This document shows positions 30,650 to 45,935 of a stretch of DNA of 64,000 nucleotides, piece after piece. The notes below the pieces were generated by a model. It did not search any database, was not told where the DNA came from, and saw nothing but the letters and a program-made list of their open reading frames with translations. A program made the position numbers and the translations under genes. Numbering within the stretch: position 1 is the stretch's first letter; each line of letters starts with the position of its first letter. The DNA is from Nematostella vectensis (taxonomy: Eukaryota; Cnidaria; Anthozoa; Actiniaria; Edwardsiidae). The DNA is taken from contig NC_064036.1 of assembly GCF_932526225.1 (NCBI RefSeq), positions 7,013,519 through 7,077,518 of the forward strand, in the 5' to 3' direction.

Positions 30650-33600
30650 ATGGCCGAAGAAGAGGAATCCTGGCATGAATTCTATCAGAATAACCGACTA
30701 ACACTACCCCACCCTTCACGAAGGATCACTGAAGGGGGCCAAAAAGGCAGTGTTCCTTTTTTTCTGAGCATAAAAAGCGTAGAAGGAATTCGCATCCCAG
30801 ATTCAATAGTGAGTCATTGTCATTGATTATCCTTTGTATCTTTAGTGTACCTTAGATGAGATTTTGAATTTATCGAGTACTTCTTTTAGTAAATTTATCC
30901 ATCATGTTAGTTTGTTTTAACCTGCTGTCAAATTACACCAATTTCGCGTCGACTTGGTCGCCCGTTTGGTTGCCAAGTGTAAACAACCCCGGCCCTACCA
31001 ATCGATAATTCCGATAATCAATAATAATCAATAGTATTCGACAAAAATCAATATCAATCAATCGATTAATATCGGAAATCAATAAAAATCAATAACGTGA
31101 AACTCTGTGAGTATCGGTTATTATCGATTTTTATAAAAAAATATCGAAATTATCGATTATTATTGATTATATTGATAAATATCGATTTCTTCCATTCCGT
31201 CGAAATGTATCATCCTTAACCAAATGATCAATTGTTTGGCTGTTTTTAAAAGAAAACAAAAAAAAAATCCGATAGACAAGGTGAGATAAACAAATAGAGT
31301 CTTTATATTGCTTCAAAAGGGCTCAATTTTACCATTTGCAAACCACATTCAAGATATACAAGATATCGAGCCCCGCTTCTTCTGCGCCAAACCTAATTGT
31401 TTAGTATTTAATTATATTTGCACATGAGAAGCTTGACGTCTAAATCAATTACGTGCGGCACTGCAAAAGTTCGACACCGTTTCAAAGTTGAGACCTTGTT
31501 GTGCCACATTTGTTTTGGTTTTTGCAAGGCAACAGTAACATTTTGACCCATTGGAACAACGCAATCGGTTCGGCATCAGAAACAACATTGTGTCGACCTA
31601 AATGAATTAGGGACCTTGAGCAACGACGACGACAGCCGAAAACAATAGAATTTGATTAAGAATTCAATAGCAGCACGTGGAAATGTATTCTGTCTGATAC
31701 ATTTCAGCCGTTTTCCATAAGACCATGATGTGAAAATTTTAAGTTTCACCTTTAGTAATAATGTCCTTAGTTAATTTTTATCTGTCTCTGACTATAATGT
31801 TTCGCTTATTCCATTGCAATCAAATTTTTATTGATTGCCACGCGCAAAAACACCTTTTCTCTAGCTGTCGTCGTCCTTGCTTTCAAGTGGTCAGTTTAGA
31901 ATATAAGAAATCTATAAAACCCGATATTAATAATAATCAAGATTGAGTACTCTTGGGCTGTGAGTATCCATTACTATCAATTCCCAATATCAATCAATAA
32001 TAATCAACTGATTAATATCGATTAATATTGATTAATTTGATTAGTTTCCGATGATCGATTTCTATCGATTGGTAGGGCCGGTAAACAACCTTGCTTTTGA
32101 AATCACTTCTGCTCTGCACCTTGCTTGCCCTCTGATTTCTGTTGGTTAGCCACTAGTATGGGTTGCCTGTTGTTTTGGAACAACTGAATGGCACTAGGGT
32201 AAGTCATATAATCTTTAATAATTCTGATGAAATTTGGATCAAATTGTGTTTACAGTCTGTTGCTGCTAATGAGTTGGAGTTCCAGTTGAGAGTCACTTTG
32301 TATGACATCGCCAATAAATATTTCTTTGGCAGTACATGGCTTGGGCCTGTAATTGCTGCAACTCATCAAAATGGACGCTTTATAGTTGACTTGGAGGAGG
32401 TAAGTGAACAGATTTAAAAATCCATGAAAAAAATGAATAGAGATGACCCCTCCACCACCTGGGGGACCCTCCAGAGGAGTATACGGTGGTGGCCGTGACA
32501 TCTTTTAGGATATAAAACTTTGACCAACTCCCATCCCTTAGCAGGTGTTGAAGGATTTTTCTGTTTTGCTATGTCTTTGGGTATAAAATTTGACCAATTG
32601 CTGTTCCTAAGGTGGGTTTTTTTCCCGATTCTGCTATCTCTTAGGGGTAAAATTTGTGTTGACCATGCCCAAAGTGCCATCTTTTAGGTTTAAAATCGAT
32701 TTTGCCAACAATCACCCCAGAGTCACCACCGGCCTCCACCCCCTATCCATTTTTTTTTTGGAATGACCATCCATATATGGACAGAATTTTACACCAGATG
32801 ATATGATATTCACAGCTTTTATTCTTTGATTTTGGTACTATGTTTACATGAAAAACAGATGGATCATCTATTTTTTTTCTATTTTCCCATTTTTTTCCAA
32901 GTTGACCCACCTCCCCCTCATTATTATCTTTTGTAAGAAAAGCCTATATTTAGTGGCCAAAGGTTTGTAAGTTTTCTTCACCTTATGCTACATTAAAATC
33001 ATTTAAGACTCTTTGTACATTATACCAATATAGTGTAGCTAAAAGGAATAAAGGTTCATTTAGACATTTCAATATGCATTGGAAAATGAATCATTTTATT
33101 GGATTTAACTTTTATATATTGTTAGAGTATACATACTGTACTATGGGGTCTGGAGGCTGAAAGTCCACTTAACCCACCCCCTGTTAGTTTAATAAAAGTA
33201 CAATGCAGTGTCAGCTTTTTCCTTTTCCCTCGTCTCCCTTCTCTTTGCTCAAAACAAAATTTAGAACTCTGGTTTCCAGGGTATGCCCTATAAGAAAAAA
33301 ACAACAACAAAAGGTTTTTGTACTCTTTGCTCAGTATATTTTTATTTGCAGGTATTGTATTTCCATTCCTCTCTAAATGATGTGTCATGCGTCGCCGCTA
33401 TTGAAGTTGTCACTTATGGTAAGCAACAATCTTGAAAGTTGAAAATGTGGGCTTATTGCCATCTATAGAATACTTCCTTTTTTGTCAGCTATTGTACACC
33501 CCTCTAAAATATCCGAAGGGTAGTTATCAGTCATCTAATAACATGTTTTCAAAAGTGACCCTAATATCAAACAATACCCATCAATGACCACACATTTTGA

Positions 33601-35896
33601 CTATACTATGTATAATGGGCAAGAAGGGTTTTATACTGTAGCATTTAACATCTCATTTTATTTATAGACAAAAATGAGCAAGGCTGTAGCTGCGGATGGA
33701 CTATCCTAAGGATTTTTGACCATGTCAGTGAACTGAGAGATACCTCAAACCAAGCCATCATTACAAGGTAAGGGAATTGCTATTAAAATGCAGTATGTAT
33801 GTAACAATAAGTGATACACATAGTAAACCATTTTAAACCAATGATTTGCCACTCATTGTCTTGGTGTTGAGTTATAGGAAACCAATTTTGACTTAGGCAA
33901 TGAGCAGCTCTAAAGGACTTAACTGAGTTTGCCTCATCCAATTTCTTAATCAAAACCAAATGCTTTGAAAAAAAATATCCTATGCACCCACCCCTCCCCC
34001 CTCAAAAGTCAAATGGTCGGCCCCTTACTGGCCTGCGAAGATGTGTCAAAAAGCCCTGAAATACAATACTGCCAGAACGTCTTAGGCTGATGTACAGTAG
34101 CTGTTCATAAAGAGACTACTAGGTACTGTAATTACCCAGGAAAGCATGTTGAACCTTGCATGTTTGAGTTTGGTGACAAATTCGGCAATGGAAAGTCCTG
34201 TGAATTGAATTGAAATGTATAGAAGAATCAGGTTGTAAAGATTGGTTGGTTGAAGATCAATTTTAGTGTTTACTCAGAAAGTTTGTAAGCATCCAAAATC
34301 ATGAGAAATGGCTACAGTATCAACAGTACAAGCATGCAAGTGCACCTTTAAGTAAGTTAAAAGGAGGAACTTGAAGTTCGGTACAAGTTTGATACAGTTT
34401 ATTATTTTGTTCCAGGCTCTCTCTGTACAGAGGTTCTCTGGGTGTACTTCTGTTTCTACCTGTGCAAGATGCACTGGAAGGTAGTATTCTTGCTTTGTTT
34501 TTCAAAATCATTTATTTACTACCTGTCACCTTCTGACCACTCCCTGCAGAAATTACATAAAATATTATTTAAATAAGTAACCAATTGTGGATATCCAATT
34601 TGAGATAACTTGGTAATTGAAATGAAGCAAAAAAGATGTGAAGCTTTGGAATAAGTTTTTTATTACATTAACAGAATAAATATATGGTTTTCTTTCAGAG
34701 CAAATTGACAGCCAGAGGATAGAGGGGTGTTTTATGTCCTATTCCTTACAGACTCATAATGTGCTGGAAAAAGCCTTGCACCTTATTCCCGAAAATGCAC
34801 TCCTTGGAGGAGACGATATTGTACCTGGTATCCTCGAAATTGTACAGGAAGGTATTTTTCACCTTATGAATTTATTATATTGAATTTAGCTTAATTATGA
34901 CTAGCAAGACTAAAAAACAAGGTGGTCTACCTTGGCGTGGTGGAATCAAGGAAATGCCCTGACTAAGGGCTAATCAGTTTACTTCCAGGCAATTACCTAA
35001 CAATCTCCAATGATTTTTAATGGAAAACACATAAAATATTACAAAATCGTGAAAGCAGTATGTCTATTGGAAGTTTTTTTGAGGATGTGATTGATAATTT
35101 AGAGCAGATGACCTGTTAAATAGTGCAGATTCTAATAGATTCTATTGTAGTGTTTTAACAGTTGAGGTTACGGTCATACCTCCAGAAGTAAACTGGTGAC
35201 AATAATGGGGCTTTAAAACGTCAGTGTCACTACTCTGTTTTCACATTTCAACCCTATGTTATATTTCCCTGATTCTCCAACAGAGTGCTAAAAACTATGA
35301 CATTCTGGTGAGCACTCAACATGGATGGTGGAAGAGCTGATGCTCGAAACATCACCAGCAAAACTAATGTACCTACTCTGTTTTCACAACATAAATCATA
35401 ACCACTTGTGTTGATTTTCAGTATTTGTAGCTTAATATGCAATATTGTTTTGAAGAAGTATCTCACATTTAATAAATTCCATCTACCAGATTCTGGGTTT
35501 GTTGACATTTTGAAGAAACCACGGCTGATGAAAACAAATCCCTGCTTTATCAATAAGGTAAGTACACAGTTATATGCAAGTTATACAAATGACTTTTACA
35601 TAAGTTTGCAACACACGGCATAAGAGAAAAAAAATTATGAAATATTAGCAAAACTCTTCTAGATCTAATTTTACTATTCCGTACACGCCAAATCCATGCT
35701 GGGAAATGTTAAAATACTTTCAACCTGTACTGTATGTATATCAAATGTGATTTCACTCCCTATCACTAAATATTTTTCTCTCTGTGATTTAATTTTTTCC
35801 TTTTTGTTTGTGCAGTTGACTGTTGACTTCCAGCCTTCTGTCAATGAGTTTGAGGAGAATCTGCTACATGACCTTAACATGGACAGACTGCACAGA
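30650..35896 (+). CDS. NPHP4: NPHP4 exons 1-9 (N-terminal C2-like region)
   Basis: Exons: 30650-30808, 32157-32198, 32256-32399, 33352-33418, 33668-33767, 34416-34480, 34699-34851, 35490-35557, 35816-35896. Encoded landmarks matching vertebrate NPHP4: [76 protein letters not shown] and the FEENLLHDL helix. Exon 2 is only 42 bp and is the least certain, because its acceptor (CCACTAG) is weak. It keeps the frame and adds [10 protein letters not shown]. Confidence 0.92.
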
Positions 35897-38800
35897 GTAA
35901 GTGACCTACTTATAAGCTTCACTCATACATGGCGCATCAATTATACAGACTGCACAGAGTAACTGACCTACTGTACCATTCACTTATTCATGACATCAAT
36001 TAGATACAGACTGCACAGAGTAAGTTACTGTACCTACTGTACTGTACCCTTCACTCATACATGGCATCAATAACAGACTGCAAAGAGTAAGTGACCTACT
36101 GTACGCTTCATTCATACTGTACATGGCATCAATTACAGACTGCACAGAGTGACCTACTGTACCCTTCAATCATACTGTACATGGCATCAATTACGTAAAT
36201 ACTGACTACAAAGAGAAATAACATAAAGGCTGGCTTACTTAAGTAAATAAAATTATTCAATCTATATTTCATTGTGCAAGTCACCCTCCCACGTTTTTTT
36301 GCTACCACTTTCTCTGAGTTATAAGGCTTGGGTATGTCATGAATTGATTTATTTGAAAGATTGAACTAAGTATTACCATACATACAGTAGTGCATAAAGC
36401 TGTCGAATATGCTAACATACAAATATTTTGTGCTTCAGGACAACATCTCCCCTGATGATGGTTTAAAGATCTCTATAGTAGAACGGCGCCTACGGGTAAG
36501 GATAAGTGAGGGAGTAAAGTGGCACTGTAAGCAGCGAAATTTCTTTAAATAATGAGAACTATTTACTGTAATTAGAACATGTATTGCAACTAAGCAACTG
36601 TTTTGTTAATTCAATAATATACATATTTGACTACCTACTAACCATACCACACTTTTGATAATCATGCCCGGATTTTAAGGGGAGGGCTGGAGACATTTTC
36701 TGATGTATATATTATCTCTTCCTAGCATGCTTTGTTTGATTTGAGGTACAGTACCTCCCAGTTGAGATGGGGGTCCTTCTAAATGAGCGCCAAGAATCCA
36801 CCTGGCCACTAAACTGTACATTTCACGTGGCATTTTTTTGACATTCTTTTTTATTTGCCTTTTTGTGAGAAAAAAATCAGCACAACACAACGTTGTGTGG
36901 CCTGGTGGTATTTTGGGATATTTTAGATTTTGCAAAGATTTCGAATAAGTGAGTTTTGGATTATGATTATAATTGTTTCACGTATTTTACAAATTGTTTT
37001 TCCAGCGTGATTCTAATTGCATTTGTTTCTACATTTTCTAACCGCACGATTCTTAATGTCAAGTTCTGACGGTTACAGTGGCACCACAACAGAATTAAAA
37101 AGAAGCACTAGTATGCAAAAGTAATTAATATTATTTGACACTCGCTATCCTAGGTCTGTGTGCATAATGGCTGGACGTTTGTTAGTGAGCCACACATGGT
37201 TTACTTAGAGCCAGAGTTCGAAGGAGGTGGCAGCAAGTCGGGCAGAAAATCACCCATCACCCCACAGACCTCTCTTACAGGTAAGGATATAATCCTGCAT
37301 GGTCCCTCAGGAGGTTTGCTACATATAAAGTAGGTACTCTATAGTCTCTTTTTATTCAGATAACACATGTTCACACATATACAAACTGAGGCCAAACCAG
37401 AAATGGCCCAAAGGTTTTGACACATAAAGTCCAAATTAAAGAATTAAAGCTCTAAAGAAATTATATAACCGCAAACCTTGCTCTCTACAAAGTAGTGATT
37501 ATGCCACAGCCACTGCAGTCTGGCACTTCAGCGAAGCTAGCGATAACAGGAAAAGAAATCAACTAAGTGCAGTACACTATGAGATGGATCTATGAGTTAG
37601 ATCTTTACACTAATAAGCACTGTGTTTTTTTCTACAGGTAGTAAAATAGCATCATTAGTATTACGCAGCAGACTTGAGCTTCGCGAGCTGGTTCGCCATC
37701 CACTCTTCGCAGTGGTGTTTGAAGTAGAGTATGTCATCTCAGAACCCTATGCACAGCCTCTTATCAACCCAAAGAAGAAAAAGGTAACACCAAACCATGC
37801 AGTAGTTTACAATAGCAGGGGTAGATCAGGAGTATGGTCTTATTTACTGACATCTGCCCAGAGCAAAGGCTCCGGGCAGATGTCAGGGATATTTTAAAGA
37901 GGTGGAGAAACTGGACTCTTGTCAGAGAATGAATGCATTGTGTCCTAGGATAAAATGTTTGGCAAACACAAACTAATATACTGTATCAGAAAATAATGAT
38001 CAAATGCACTGAGTTGCTGCAAACAAAAACATGGTTATGATCCAAATCATTTGATCCTTATCCGTTTTGATAATTTCCAGGCTTCACTTTCTGGCAGCTT
38101 GCTGCGCTCTCAGAATCAAACCATCACAGTTCGGTGGGCTGTGTGGACACCGTTCGGGGATATCCATCCTGACGATCGAGATGCGTACCTCACTCTTGAG
38201 TGTGGGGGTATCCACCCTGGTGCTCGCATGGTCTACCATGGCTTTAACAAGGTAAAGACCTCGCTAAATATTTATGTTTCCCTGGCGCTCGCATGGTCCA
38301 CCATGATTTTGTCATCACCCTATCTTTAGCATAATGCCCAAGTTCATCCCAAGCGTGTACCACTGATCTATCTACACCACAAATCCTTACTTTTCTCACA
38401 TTCATGCATTTTTCACAGAAACCTGGCTCCATCTACCTTAGCTTCACTCATCAGAAGAGGCGCGGGTCTAACGTCCCCTCCAACAGTACACGCGGGTCTC
38501 AGCTACTACCCGATCTGACCACACCCGCACAGATGCCACAGACAGGCCTTGGTCAAATGAGCTCACACAGCTCGCTAGGTGGTGACCAAGACCAATCAGC
38601 TGGTCTTCGGCCTGGAATAGCTAGTAGGCCTCCTCTTCCTGGAAAATCTAGGTTGGTTTGGCTGAGATGTCGCATTTGCTTACTATCATAGAACTGAATT
38701 TGTGAACTGATTTTGGTTGTCCATGAGGTCCTGCTAAAAAGAACTTTTGACTTTGTATCTACTTTCCACACAATCAGTCGCAAATTGTTGAATGTCAGTT

Positions 38801-41800
38801 AGGAGATATACTCTAGCATTGCGTGACACTAACTGCGATCAACTACTGTTTCAGAACCATTGGTGAATACCCCCCTGTAGGACCTGGTCAGGTATGTTCA
38901 ATTTTAAAAAATAAATTAAATGTTCTGGATTATGTTGATTAGTAGTGTGTTTTAAACTATTTAGTGCAACACGCGGTGTTGTTTTGCGCTAGGATGTGGC
39001 TTGCCCTCTGTTATTTTATTTGGAGTGCGTCTACTGTAGTTCCCACCTGCGCACCCATCCAGCTTGCCTTGTCTGAAGTATTGTGTTGGCCCACAACTTG
39101 TATATTTGCACCCTGTTACGATTGTGATCGACGTTCCAACATTGTTTTTAGAAATATTTACCTTCCATGCCTTAGGTTATTCATACATATTTTTGTAATG
39201 AAGTTCCATGCATAGTTTTGTAATGAAGTTTTCATGTGCGTGCTACAGGGAAGACCAGAAGCCCCCGTACCAGTAACGAGTCTCACAGAGGTGCCACATA
39301 GCTCATTGCATACGCCGCTGCTGCTGAGTAGTACCGTGGGCTCATCTAGGTAAGGGAAGAATGGAATGAAGGGCGTATGTAAAGGTCGAGGGCTGGACTT
39401 GGACTTGCATCTGAAACGCTCGCAGCAAAAAAGGGGCAGTTTGTCACTATTCGGTGTAGCGTCTTGGTGTAACTTAACATGTGTTTGTCAATAATTGGCG
39501 AGAGTTGACTTGCTCGTACCTTATTTCTACAAAAGAAAATCAAAGTAGAGGCACCTAAAACGACGAGGGTGACGGTAAAGAATTTGCCCTCGGTAACTCC
39601 CTTCTGATAATACTAAATATAAAGCTTCTCGTCTGTCAATACCGAGAATTCTTAGCAGCCGCTCTTGTGTGCGTGACACTAAGAGCGGCAGCTACTAAGC
39701 AGACTATTCAATACACGCCTCTTCCAATTATGGAGAGCAGGTCCCAGCCTATCGGCGAAAGCTTACGTGCACACCTTTTTTCTTCAAAAGCAAAGAAATG
39801 TAGATCTAAAATCAAATGTCAATGTCCTGATTTACTGTGGACCTTTTTCACGTCGCTTTCTCTCTCTGACCTTTTAAGTAGAGGAAGTACTTTGACACGT
39901 GCCGATTATGCACGTCTTTCACGTGCTGGTTACCCGCCAATCACCGATCGCCATGGCAACCCGCCGCTCGTCATCGACCCCGCGGAGTATGTCCCTCTGA
40001 ACCTGGACAACGAGAATATGGACTCTCTCCAGGCGAACGAGATAGTCCTGCACTTCCTGGCCCTTAATAGGTAAACTTGCTGAATGGTCGAACCTTGAGA
40101 AATCCTCAGCGTACTAAGAGATCGAATAATGTAATAGCATTTGCTAATGTCTTGGACTTACTCTAGGTGCTATGGCCATCGTTCCGTGTTCTTCACTTTC
40201 CAGTTCTATCGATTTCCTCAAGTCACAACGGAAAGGTAGTCCATTGCAAATACAGTGCAACCTTCATATAACGGACCTCTCGATATAACGAACACTTCCC
40301 GAGTTCGTGAGTTCAAATCCTTGATTTAAACTCCACCTCGGCCCCAAGGCTGTCTGTTGTTAAAATGTTTTTTTTTTCTGTATATTTATATATAATTCTG
40401 TATATTCTGCTTTGCCGCTGTATGTGACTGGGTATTCATAAATGAACATTAGCTCAAATGTCGTATTAAAGTATAGGTCTTACTTTCAGGGTTAGCCGTT
40501 ATTCCGTAAGTTTTTCCCTTACCTGCTCATTCTCTCTTTAATTACAGTAATTTTTTTTTCTGTGATACTTCTACTTTATTGAAATAAAAATAAATAAAAG
40601 AAGCGAGTCAAAATATCCCAATCCTGACAATATTGATACGGATATCCTGTTTGGAATTACGGACTGCGCGGATGCTGATAAAAAACTTCCCTGTTCTAAG
40701 AATAACCCTGACCACTGTACCATTACTTAGCAACAACGTAAATGACCCTTTAATTCATTCTTTACCATATCAAGCAAATAGTAATGTGCTACGTATGATG
40801 CTACCATTCTTTTACAGACTTTTTCTAAAGAACTCTGATAATCAGAGCCAAGGGGATCTCTGTGTCCTGCAGAAATTCAACAAGGATGGCTCTTTATCTA
40901 ACGAGGCTCCGGGATTGTTGGTACGTGCCGATGGGAGCTTATGTTGATTAACTAGAGCGTCAAGCGCCATGACACATTCTTTTTCAGCGGACAAAATTTT
41001 CCTGCGATTTCACTTGCTTATAATGTGACCATTTAGGTTTGATCTATTTAAGTGATTTTCTGAGCCTAATTCTATTAGGTGGACGATATGGAGGTGGCTT
41101 CCATTTCGACACAATTGCATGATTCCTACAAAATTCTTAGGAGAATCTCCTACTTAGGTACTACGAAACCTTTCCCGTGATAAAGATGTGCTGCCCTTGT
41201 ATAGAAATCAAAGGTAGCTCAGAATGTTAGCGCGTCAATATATGGGGCGTCTGTTTAAACAGGTTCGATTCCCGGTCGAGACGTGTGTGATATCTGTCTC
41301 GTGGCCCTGATTTGACGTGTTGGACATACGTGAGTGTAGTAGAAGCTTATGTTCCTAGTGCACTGTACAAATTCTTGTATTTTGTTGATATTCAGTTGAA
41401 GTACTTAGTGGACCCAGCATTCATGCAGCGCGGGGAGAACCGGGTTTTCTGCCGTTACTTGTTGTCACAGACTATCCACATGGATGTATGGGATGGGGAC
41501 TCACTGCTGCTCATCGGATCCCTCGCTATCGAACTCAAGGTACGTATGTAGTGTTGACTTCAAGCATGGCTGCTGAAACAGTGCTGATCATATTTTGTGT
41601 TGGACACTGAAGGTGACTTGCACTAAGAATTCACGGAGTGGCTGCGGCCAACACACCAGAGAGCGAAGAAGAAAATAATAAAATATTTTAAAAATATGCC
41701 CTTTCTGACATAGGAAACGTTCTGGCTGATTGGTTAGCGCTGAATAACAACAACTTTTTGTTGCTATTTTACAACTAAAAACGCGCACGAGTCTTCACTC

Positions 41801-44800
41801 AAAAAGTCACACTATTTCTGGTTGTCCACTGGCTTTACTTTATTACCGGACTTCATGTTTCTGGCTCGTAACTTTGTTGTCATCGATCCAACTAAATCTT
41901 TTCTTATCCAGCACCTATTGCGTCAAGGCCGTGAGGCAGTGTTGGTCAGTCACGAGGTTGACATTGTGTCTGTCGAGTTTTCAGAAGATGCTCCTGCTAT
42001 GCCTGGAGACGTAGTAAGTTTTCCTCCCCTTTCAATGGATTTCATTGCACCCAAACTAGACCATAGATACTGTATCTTACAATATTAGCTTTTAAACTAG
42101 GGTGCATGGACGATTGAATGCTCGCTAACGTTAATACTCTGTTGATAGACTAGAACAGGTACTGTCCGTCCAGTGGGTATGAGGGCTGGAGTCGAGGGCG
42201 CTTTGCACATCCGAATGGCGAACATTGGGCATCACAGCGAGATGAACACCGACATGATAGGTAATGTACTACTTAAAGAAGGCCAATCACGCCGCCATGT
42301 TATGCTCCTGCACAATACCGAGTAAAGTGTCAGGTGGACGGTTATTTTGAAGTTCTTTTGCAAATAAACCAATGTATTTTTTTCGGGGTCCGGTATCCAT
42401 CAAATCGCGCGCTCTGATTGGCTCTCGTGAGGTCCGTTATCCTACGATCCGGACCCCGCGATACCGGCCCGCTCACCTCCAAAGCTCAAAATAGTGAGTT
42501 CATATGTAAAATGACCATCGAAAACTGGATTTTAACTCCCGAGGTTATAGATCTTCACACTAAAACGGCATTTTATTTGTCATTTTCAAGTTTGCTGAAA
42601 GTTTATTTAGGATAAAAAAGGCAGCAAATCGTCCCTTCATACGAAGAAAAACGACAAATCACTCTAGGAATTTACCTGCATGATCCGCTTAACGTAAACA
42701 CATTCAAGAGAAGTTCTTTAGGGAATATATCTTATCGTCTTTGGAGGATTTTAAGCGAAAGAAGACATTTCTACCATCAATTCAAGTTGAGAACGACGTA
42801 TCAATTTGGACTAAATTATTTTACAAAATTGTTGGTCAAAACTCAGAGAATGTCTTCTTTGGAGGTTCTAAGCGTTGTGTAAAATACAAAATGGAGTTTA
42901 TTGAATGATCATGAGCGAACGAAATCTTCACGAACATCGACGAAAGTCAGAAGTGAATTCTCGCCTCGTGCAACCATAAGCCCGTAAGGTAAATAAATTT
43001 GGAAAATCTATTGAGGAAAAAAATAAATATGTCTAAGGGTCTGTCCTTATCGTGAAATAGCGTGACCTCGGCTTTGAAAATACTGACCTCGGTCACGGTA
43101 TTTCACGATACGGACCTCCCAGCTGGTAAATAACATATATGTATTTTCAATTGTAAACAATAACAAAGGAGTGTTTGATGGTAAGTTTTTAAGCACTAAC
43201 ACTTTCTACACCCACCTATCTACCTTTCTACACCCACCCATCTACCTTTCTACACCCACCCATCTACCTTTCTACACCCACCCATCTACCTTTCTACACC
43301 CACCCATCTACCTTTCTACACCCACCTATCTACCTTTCTACACCCACCTATCTACCTTTCTACACCCACCTATCTACCTTTCTACACCCACCTATCTACC
43401 TTTCTACACCCACCTATCTACCTTTCTACACCCACCTATCTACCTTTCTACACCCGCCCATCTACCTTTCTACACCCACCTATCTAACTTTCTACACCCA
43501 CCCATCTACCTTTCTACACCCACCCATCTACCTTTCTACACCCACCCATCTGCCTTTCTACACCCACCTATCTACCTTTCTACACCCACCTATGTACCTT
43601 TCTACACCCACCCATCTATAAAGCCACCTACCTACCGTCAGTACCTATCTATTTACCTACCTATCCATCAACCTGTTTTCAACCCGGCTAGCAGATAATG
43701 GATTACAACTAAGGCATCTTGACCCGGTATGATCATTTTATCAGGCACTGTCCCAAAGAAGCACTCTCACGTGATCATGTCTGAGACAATTCGAGGAACC
43801 TTGTCTGGAACAGCTGCAGGTAAGTCTGTCAGAGATCAAGTTGTGTCGCTATAATTTGGGTCATTCTAGTGTATCATGTGGACGTTAGTAAGGTGGTATG
43901 ACTCTTTGGTGTTTGACCTTTTGGTTATATGTAGCGGGCGTCACGATGCGAAGCAAGGCAAAGCCTGTGGCTGAGTGTGATGGCGAACTTGCGGCGGTGC
44001 TGTTCAGCCGGCAGAATAAGATCAACAAGAATGATAAACCTGTCAGTCAGAACGATGCCATCAGAAAACGGTAGAGTACAACCTTGTGGGAAGAGAGAAG
44101 AGAAAATTGAATCTTCAATAACACCTGTCATATTGTCGTCCCACATCATCAGTCGGTATCCATGCTCGAAAACAAGTTAGGACGATATAGGGAACTACTA
44201 ATGCTGTCTACTGAACTAGAACAATTGCCACTAAAATTGTCAGTCTACTTTTTCCATAAACCGCCTCTGCCATCCAAACAAGATTCACTAGACCACTAGA
44301 CACTGCCAACAACGTTGCACAATGCAGGCACTTTTAAAGCTGCCGTCGATGCTATTACACGTTTTTTGTACCAACCAGCTTCGTCATAACCTTATAACAG
44401 TGCCACAGTACTTCAATGGCACTGGCAATGTCTTTCCGCTATACAAGAGTTCTCTTCCTCATCACAGTGATTTTCAAGCTTTTTGTACTATAATTTTTTT
44501 CTGTGTGTTTAGTTTTAAGGCTTATCTCATTGCTGCTTTCTTTTCTTCAGGAAATTAGAAAGAATGCAAGCGGTTCGTCAGATAAAAGGCACTGACAATA
44601 AAGTAGACAATCTCGTGGTAAGTTTTATTTCGCTAGTGTAGAAACAAATCTTAATATCATTCTCTCTGGTTATTGGTAATATTCTCGAAAACGGGCTTGG
44701 TACATACGTTTCTTTTGCTTCAAGGTACAAAAGGAAGAGAAGCTACAGAGAGCGCGTGATCTCAAGACAATCCAACTGTACAGGTATATAACCGATAATT

Positions 44801-45854
44801 AACTGATCTCTCCACACTTTCTCCATTCTGTTCTGTTCTGTTCTGTTCTGTTTTTTTTTTTTTTTTTTTTGCCTGAAAATGCGCATCTGTGCCTGTGCAT
44901 GTTTCAGGGATGAGAATGAGTGTGAATTGAACGTATTATATTTCTTCCCGCCTCGGTTGTGCTATTCGCGGGCATGATCAACTTGTAATTATTCGTTTGT
45001 ATTGGAATGATGATGGCAATAATGGCTTGCTATATTCACAAGCACTTTGCGGTACACTTTCACTTAGACTTAAAAGGTGAATCTGTTTGTCTTAGGGATA
45101 AGAACAAACGCGAAGGGATCATGTCCTTGCTGTGCGCTAACATCACCACTACGCATACCATCTACCCTTCCTTTGGCGCTGCCGAGTTCTTCGAGTTTGT
45201 GATAAGGAACCCGTACAACACAGAACAGACTATCTCCATACAATGCGATGACAAGGAACTCACGTGAGTACCACACAGAACACAGTATCTCCATTCAATG
45301 CGGTCACAAGGAACTCACGTGAGTACAACACAGAACAGACTAGCATAAAATGCGACGGCAATGAGCTCACGTGAGTACAACACAGAACAGACTATCTCCA
45401 TAAAATGCGACGGCAATGAGCTCACGTGAGTACAACACAGAACAGACTATCTCCATAAAATGCGACGGCAAGGAGCTCACGTGAGTTCATTGTTAGTTAG
45501 ATAGGTAAGGTTGAGAATATCCTACACCTAGTAACAACTTACAAATATCTCAGAACCATTTTATGTTTTCTTTATTCGACCATCAACGGGGATGCAATTT
45601 GATAATCCACAGTGTTATTACCGATACACGAGAATGGAAGCACTTCAAGCGATTCACAGAAACGTTTTCAGGTACCTTGGTTTGGTCAATCCATAAATAA
45701 CGCAGTCGTTACTCCTCCCTAATTCCCGTCCTCCTTCTCCCGCCTCGCCTCCTGCTGCCGCTGTGCCTTTTTTATCTCCCCTCAATCGTTATCATCATCA
45801 GTATCAGTGTTGTTCTCAGCATTATGATCGTCGCCATCGTCAGCATTATTATTG

Positions 45855-45935
<81 letters not shown>

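Noticed and set aside
41205-41285. Functional tRNA gene
   Set aside because: B box is good, but D and acceptor stems do not pair.
43171-43698. 175-codon open frame of a Thr-Phe-Leu-His-Pro repeat
   Set aside because: It is the 22-bp minisatellite read in frame, lying between NPHP4 exons 22 and 23.
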